Below, piece by piece: positions 5,795-8,874 of a stretch of 8,874 nucleotides of DNA; position 1 is the stretch's first letter; the number at the start of each line of letters is the position of its first letter. This stretch comes from Caccousia sp900752115. Lineage in GTDB: Bacteria > Bacillota > Clostridia > Oscillospirales > Acutalibacteraceae. A program made the position numbers and the translations under genes. The notes below the pieces were generated by a model that saw nothing but the letters and a program-made list of their open reading frames with translations, was not told the origin of the DNA and made no database searches. The DNA lies in the NCBI GenBank assembly GCA_902472225.1, contig CABRNB010000112.1, forward strand, positions 1 to 8,874, read 5' to 3'.

Positions 5795-6388
5795 ATGAAA
5801 CCATTCAAGCGAAAAACCATTTTGACCGGCGCGGCGGTTCTGTGCGTGTGCGCCGCGATCTGCGCCGTCTGCCTGCAAACCCTGAAACCGGAACAGCGAC
5901 TGACATAGGAAGAGATCGAAGCGCTTCGGGACGATTATCCCATCTGCTATACACAAGCTCCTCCGCACATCGATCTCGTCCCCGCCGACATTGCTGAAAT
6001 CCGGGAGCGTACGGAAACCTTTGTGTATGGAGAAATCACCGGAAGCTGGGAAACCTTCACACACAATGGCTATGCGCGCTGCGGATACCCCATGAAGGTG
6101 ATCAGCGACACCGAAAACCTTATGATGCAGGGCCGGCAAATCACACTGTATATCAATCTGGAATTTCAGGACTATTATCCGTCGCTTTGCGAGGGAATGA
6201 GGGTGGTAGTCCCTGTCGTACGGGACCTCAACGACCCGACCAGTTGCTCGTTTTCTCTGAGCGGGATGTATTACGTCACCCCGGACGACTACGTTCTGTC
6301 TTGCTACGACGAAAGCCTGAACGATGCGTCCGGCCTTTCTTACAGCGGCATTTCTGTGGAAGCTTTGCTCCGCGAATTAAAAAAATAA
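5795..6388 (+). pseudogene. Small membrane-anchored extracytoplasmic protein, interrupted by an in-frame TAG
   Basis: From ATG 5795 (GAGG at 5784-5787, 7 nt upstream) the frame encodes MKPFKRK, a Cys- and Ala-rich hydrophobic helix (about residues 8-27) and KPEQRLT, then TAG at codon 38 (5906-5908). The same frame continues without another stop for 159 more codons to TAA at 6386-6388. The sequence on both sides reads smoothly across the TAG (RLT, stop, EEIEALRDDYPI), so the simplest view is one substitution, for example GAG to TAG, in a 197-codon gene. The downstream part (YGEITGSWETF, then MQGRQITLYINLEF and GMRVVVPVVRDL) looks like a compact beta-rich domain exposed outside the cell; I do not recognise the family. 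A GTG at 6023 is in frame but has no ribosome binding site and would lack the anchor. TAG ends two other genes in this window, so routine recoding is unlikely. A sequencing error cannot be excluded. Confidence 0.75.
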
Positions 6389-6423
6389 ACGCTGTGTCTG
6401 CTGAAGCGCATGAAACGGCCCCG

Positions 6424-6494
6424 CTTTTCCATCCAAAGGCAGGCACAGCCACGCGTTTTTTCTGCTCTTCCCTTCGCTTTCTTTTCCATCCAAA
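6424..6494. repeat. 14-bp direct repeat before the convergent terminator
   Basis: CTTTTCCATCCAAA occurs at 6424-6437 and again at 6481-6494, 57 bp start to start. Both copies lie in the non-coding space after the interrupted membrane-protein gene. The second copy abuts the terminator stem. It may be a leftover of a small duplication. Confidence 0.5.
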
Positions 6495-6530
6495 AGGACG
6501 CCGTACTGCTCTCGTCAGCACGGCGTCCTT
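6494..6530. terminator. Convergent bidirectional terminator
   Basis: AAGGACGCCGT (6494-6504) pairs perfectly with ACGGCGTCCTT (6520-6530) around a 15-nt loop. It lies between the plus-strand membrane-protein genes and the minus-strand flavodoxin-like gene. T-rich sequence follows on the plus side (CTTCTTATT) and TTTT follows on the minus side, so it probably serves both transcripts. Confidence 0.85.
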
Positions 6531-6641
6531 CTTATTGGGTATTTTCCTCTCTCCGGACACTTTTTGCCCACAACAAACGAGTCTGCGGAGGCAGAGCGTT
6601 CGTTCGGAAGTACACCGGGAAAACCGGACTCTCTCCAGACT

Positions 6642-7127
6642 TCAGGAAAGCTTGGCCGCCTGACGTGCCATCCGCGCCCCGTAAGTACGGAACAATTCAG
6701 CAAACTCGTCCAGATTCGGCGCAATCGCCACCGGCCCGAGGTGGATCACGGGTACGCCCTGCGAACCTCCGCCCGAGTAGGTCATCATTCCGGCAACCAT
6801 CAGATGCGTCAGCGCGCACTGAACGGCAAGCTCGCCGCCGCCATGTATGTATCCGGCAGTGGCATACGCGCCGCCGAGCTTCCCGGCAGCATTCAGCTTA
6901 CTGGGGCCTCCTTCCAGCCACGCCTTCATGCGCGCTGTCAGATAACCATGGTATGTCGGAGTACCGACGATCAGCGCAGCGCTCTCCTTTGTGTATGCCT
7001 CATCAATGCCATCGAGCGGAAATGCTTTCGCTTCCGCTCCCTCGACACGGGCAACGCCTTCGATAATATACTCCGCCATCTTCGCGGTGTTGCCCGTAAC
7101 AGAATCATACACAATCGTGATCTTCAT
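6642..7127 (-). CDS. Flavodoxin / WrbA-like flavoprotein
   Basis: A 161-residue cytoplasmic protein with the flavodoxin fold that should bind FMN and take part in electron transfer or quinone/FMN reduction. The N-terminus MKITIVYDSVTGNTAKMAE is the first beta strand and the FMN-phosphate loop (S9-T14). GTPTYHG (55-61) followed by TARMKAWLE matches the second flavin loop of WrbA-like proteins. GAYATAGYIHGGGE (86-99) matches the third. It is shorter than WrbA (about 200 residues), so a generic flavodoxin-family call is safer than wrbA. The open frame extends upstream on the minus strand, but GGAGG lies 7 nt before the ATG at 7125-7127, and the promoter at 7171-7199 lies inside the longer frame, which excludes it. 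It is a single-gene transcript ending at the terminator at 6494-6530. The redox partner cannot be told from the context. Confidence 0.92.
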   Translation of the reverse strand: MKITIVYDSVTGNTAKMAEYIIEGVARVEGAEAKAFPLDGIDEAYTKESAALIVGTPTYHGYLTARMKAWLEGGPSKLNAAGKLGGAYATAGYIHGGGELAVQCALTHLMVAGMMTYSGGGSQGVPVIHLGPVAIAPNLDEFAELFRTYGARMARQAAKLS

Positions 7128-7170
7128 TTTTCTTCCTCCCATTCTCTCCTCATCGGCAAAGCTTTTCTGC

Positions 7171-7199
7171 ATCATAATCCAGCCGCCGAAATTTGTCAA
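7171..7199 (-). promoter_or_regulatory. Near-consensus sigma-A promoter for the flavodoxin-like gene
   Basis: On the minus strand, a perfect TTGACA (complement of 7194-7199) is followed by a 17-nt spacer and TATGAT (complement of 7171-7176). Transcription should start near 7164, giving a short leader of about 37 nt before the ATG. Confidence 0.88.
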
Positions 7200-7491
7200 G
7201 ACGCTTCTGTTTCTTTCTTTTTTCTTACAGATTGCCACGCCTTTCTTTCAGTTTTCCGTCAATCCTCCCGCATCCCTTGCAGCGCCGTTTTTCTTCTTCT
7301 ATAGGAAAAACTCCCCCGGTGATGGGTTGCAGAACGGCAGACTTGCGGCAGATTTAATTGCGCGTCCTCTTTCCGGTGTTTTCTGATTGCTGCGTGCTTT
7401 GGGAGCAGCGGTGCTCTCCAGCGGGCGACAAACCCTCCTCCGTCCTTTTCTGCGCTCGCTGCGCCTTTCGGGAGCCTGCCGAAAAGCTTGC

Positions 7492-7524
7492 AAAAAGGGC
7501 GCCGCAGATTTCTCTGCGGCGCCC
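7492..7524 (-). terminator. Rho-independent terminator of groEL
   Basis: GGGCGCCGCAGA (7497-7508) pairs perfectly with TCTGCGGCGCCC (7513-7524) around a 4-nt loop that reads GAAA on the minus strand. Five T residues follow on the minus strand (complement of 7492-7496). It lies about 30 nt after the groEL stop codon. Confidence 0.95.
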
Positions 7525-7553
7525 TCTTATTTCATACGTTTCAGGGGTTCGGC

Positions 7554-8874
7554 TTAGTACATGCCGCCCATGTCGGGAGCAGCCGGAGCAGCCGGAGGCG
7601 TGGGCTCCTTCTTGTCAGCCACGAGGCTCTCGGTGGTCAGAATCATCTGAGCAACGGAAGCAGCGTTCTGCAGAGCGGAACGGGTCACCTTCGTCGGGTC
7701 AACAACGCCGAAGGAAATCATATCGCCGTACTCCTTCGTCAAAGCGTTGTAGCCATAGCCGTTCTTGCCGGCGTTCTTAATGTTCTCCACAATGACGGAG
7801 CCCTCGACGCCCGCGTTCGCAGCGATCTGGCGGATCGGCTCCTCCAGAGCCTTCAGCACGATCTGCACACCGGTTCTCTCGTCGCCGTCGGTCTCCGCGA
7901 CAAGCTTCTCAACCTCAGGCAGGGTGTTGATGAGAGCAACGCCGCCGCCGGGAACAATGCCCTCTTCGACAGCAGCCTTCGTAGCGGCCAGAGCATCCTC
8001 GATGCGGAGCTTCTTCTCCTTCATCTCGACCTCGGTAGCAGCGCCAACCTTAATGACAGCAACGCCGCCGGCGAGCTTCGCCAGACGCTCCTGGAGCTTC
8101 TCACGATCGAAGTCGGAAGTGGTGGTCTCAATCTGGTTGCGGATCTGGCCAACGCGAGCCTTGATAGCCTCGGCGTCGCCGGAGCCGCCAACGATGATGG
8201 TGTTCTCCTTGTCGACCTTCACCTGGCGGGCATGGCCCAGCTGGCTCATGTCGGTGTCCTTCAGCTCAAGGCCGAGATCGGAGGAAATCACCTGGCCGCC
8301 GGTCAGGACGGCGATATCCTGCAGCATCTCCTTGCGGCGATCGCCGAAGCCCGGAGCCTTGACAGCGACGCAGTTGAAGGTGCCGCGCAGCTTGTTGAGG
8401 ATCAGGGTGGTCAGAGCCTCGCCCTCAACATCCTCTGCGATGATGACGAGCTTTCTGCCGGACTGGACGATCTTCTCGAGCAGGGGCAGGATCTCCTGAA
8501 TGTTGGAAATCTTCTTATCGGTAATCAGGATGTAGGCGTCGTCCATGACAGCCTCCATCTTGTCGGTATCGGTAGCCATGTAGGGGCTGATATAGCCGCG
8601 GTCGAACATCATGCCCTCGACAACCTCGGAATAGGTCTCGGAGGTCTTGCTCTCCTCAACGGTGATCACGCCGTCGGAGGTAACCTTCTCCATCGCCTCG
8701 GCGATCAGCTTGCCGATCTCCTCATTGGAAGCGGAAACGGTAGCAACACGGGCAATATCGTCGGAGCAGGTGACTTTCTTGGAATGCTCGTGCAGAGCCT
8801 TGACGGAAGCGTCAACAGCCTTCTGGATGCCCTGACGGACGACCATCGGGTTCGCGCCGGCGGTCACATTCTTC
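7554..8874 (-). CDS. groEL: Chaperonin GroEL (60 kDa), 5' end outside window
   Basis: ATP-driven barrel chaperonin that, with GroES, folds cytoplasmic proteins. The window holds about 440 codons; roughly the first 105 residues (by comparison with E. coli GroEL) lie beyond the right edge. The frame is open to the edge and reads KNVTAGANPMVVRQGI at its start, matching the end of the first equatorial part. Visible hallmarks: VVEGMMFDRGYISPYM and IIAEDVEGEALTTLILNKLRG (apical domain), VKAPGFGDRRKEMLQDIA, KLAGGVAVIKVGAATEVEMK, and RIEDAL, which carries the Asp equivalent to the catalytic D398 of E. coli. GIVPGGGVAL and GYGYNA lie in the second equatorial part. The C-terminus is a short Pro/Ala-rich stretch ending MGGMY rather than a long GGM repeat, as is common in Clostridia. 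It ends in TAA before a strong terminator. groES, usually upstream, is not in the window. Confidence 0.99.
   Translation of the reverse strand, partial: KNVTAGANPMVVRQGIQKAVDASVKALHEHSKKVTCSDDIARVATVSASNEEIGKLIAEAMEKVTSDGVITVEESKTSETYSEVVEGMMFDRGYISPYMATDTDKMEAVMDDAYILITDKKISNIQEILPLLEKIVQSGRKLVIIAEDVEGEALTTLILNKLRGTFNCVAVKAPGFGDRRKEMLQDIAVLTGGQVISSDLGLELKDTDMSQLGHARQVKVDKENTIIVGGSGDAEAIKARVGQIRNQIETTTSDFDREKLQERLAKLAGGVAVIKVGAATEVEMKEKKLRIEDALAATKAAVEEGIVPGGGVALINTLPEVEKLVAETDGDERTGVQIVLKALEEPIRQIAANAGVEGSVIVENIKNAGKNGYGYNALTKEYGDMISFGVVDPTKVTRSALQNAASVAQMILTTESLVADKKEPTPPAAPAAPDMGGMY

Larger units (their letters stand above)
7128..7553. other. 426-base intergenic region between groEL and the flavodoxin-like gene
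   Basis: The left end holds the flavodoxin-like ribosome binding site and promoter (7171-7199); the right end holds the groEL terminator (7492-7524). Between about 7200 and 7490 I see no gene, tRNA-like fold or named RNA. Open frames on both strands lack ribosome binding sites and have low-complexity translations. A small RNA here cannot be excluded. Confidence 0.65.

Noticed and set aside
5906..5908. Pyrrolysine insertion at the in-frame TAG
   Set aside because: TAG ends at least two other genes in the window as a normal stop, no pyl gene is seen here, and the gene resembles none of the methylamine methyltransferases that carry pyrrolysine. I treat it as a nonsense change pending checks.
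7128..7238. 37-residue extension of the flavodoxin-like protein
   Set aside because: It would require translation from upstream of the near-consensus promoter at 7171-7199. The GGAGG before 7127 and the canonical flavodoxin N-terminus fix the shorter start.
7239..7491. tRNA or known small RNA between groEL and the flavodoxin-like gene
   Set aside because: I found no cloverleaf, T-loop motif or familiar RNA signature by eye; only scattered short pairings are present.

Overview
The window looks like chromosomal DNA from a moderately GC-rich member of the Clostridia (Bacillota), plausibly near the Oscillospiraceae/Ruminococcaceae. I infer this from the style of the proteins (a clostridial PGRP-type amidase, a YolD-like protein paired with a UvrX/UmuC-like polymerase, a Clostridia-type GroEL tail), the strong AGGAGG-type ribosome binding sites, and compact terminators with short U-tracts. 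The genus cannot be fixed from this sequence alone.

Layout from left to right. (1) The 3' part of an N-acetylmuramoyl-L-alanine amidase gene (+), cut by the window edge and closed by a perfect 16-bp hairpin terminator that could also serve transcripts from the opposite strand. (2) A 361-base stretch without a convincing gene. (3) A lone uxaC (glucuronate isomerase, -) with its own extended -10 promoter and a leader of about 120 nt containing a long inverted repeat. (4) A two-gene minus-strand operon, Y-family DNA polymerase then YolD-like protein, with a good sigma-A promoter upstream and a strong terminator downstream. (5) Divergent from it, two plus-strand genes for small membrane-anchored extracytoplasmic proteins that I do not recognise; the second is interrupted by one in-frame TAG codon. 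(6) A shared terminator between these and a convergent short flavodoxin/WrbA-like gene (-), which has a near-consensus TTGACA-N17-TATGAT promoter. (7) A 426-base gap holding that promoter and the groEL terminator. (8) The 3' three-quarters of groEL (-), running off the right edge.

Functionally this is a mosaic of independent units: wall hydrolysis, hexuronate catabolism, translesion synthesis, an unknown envelope function, flavin redox and protein folding. I see no CRISPR array, tRNA, rRNA, insertion sequence or phage structural gene. The least ordinary parts are the amber-interrupted orphan gene with its orphan neighbour, the polymerase/YolD pair without a visible LexA box, and the structured leader of uxaC. 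I did not find convincing evidence for a wholly new multi-gene system.
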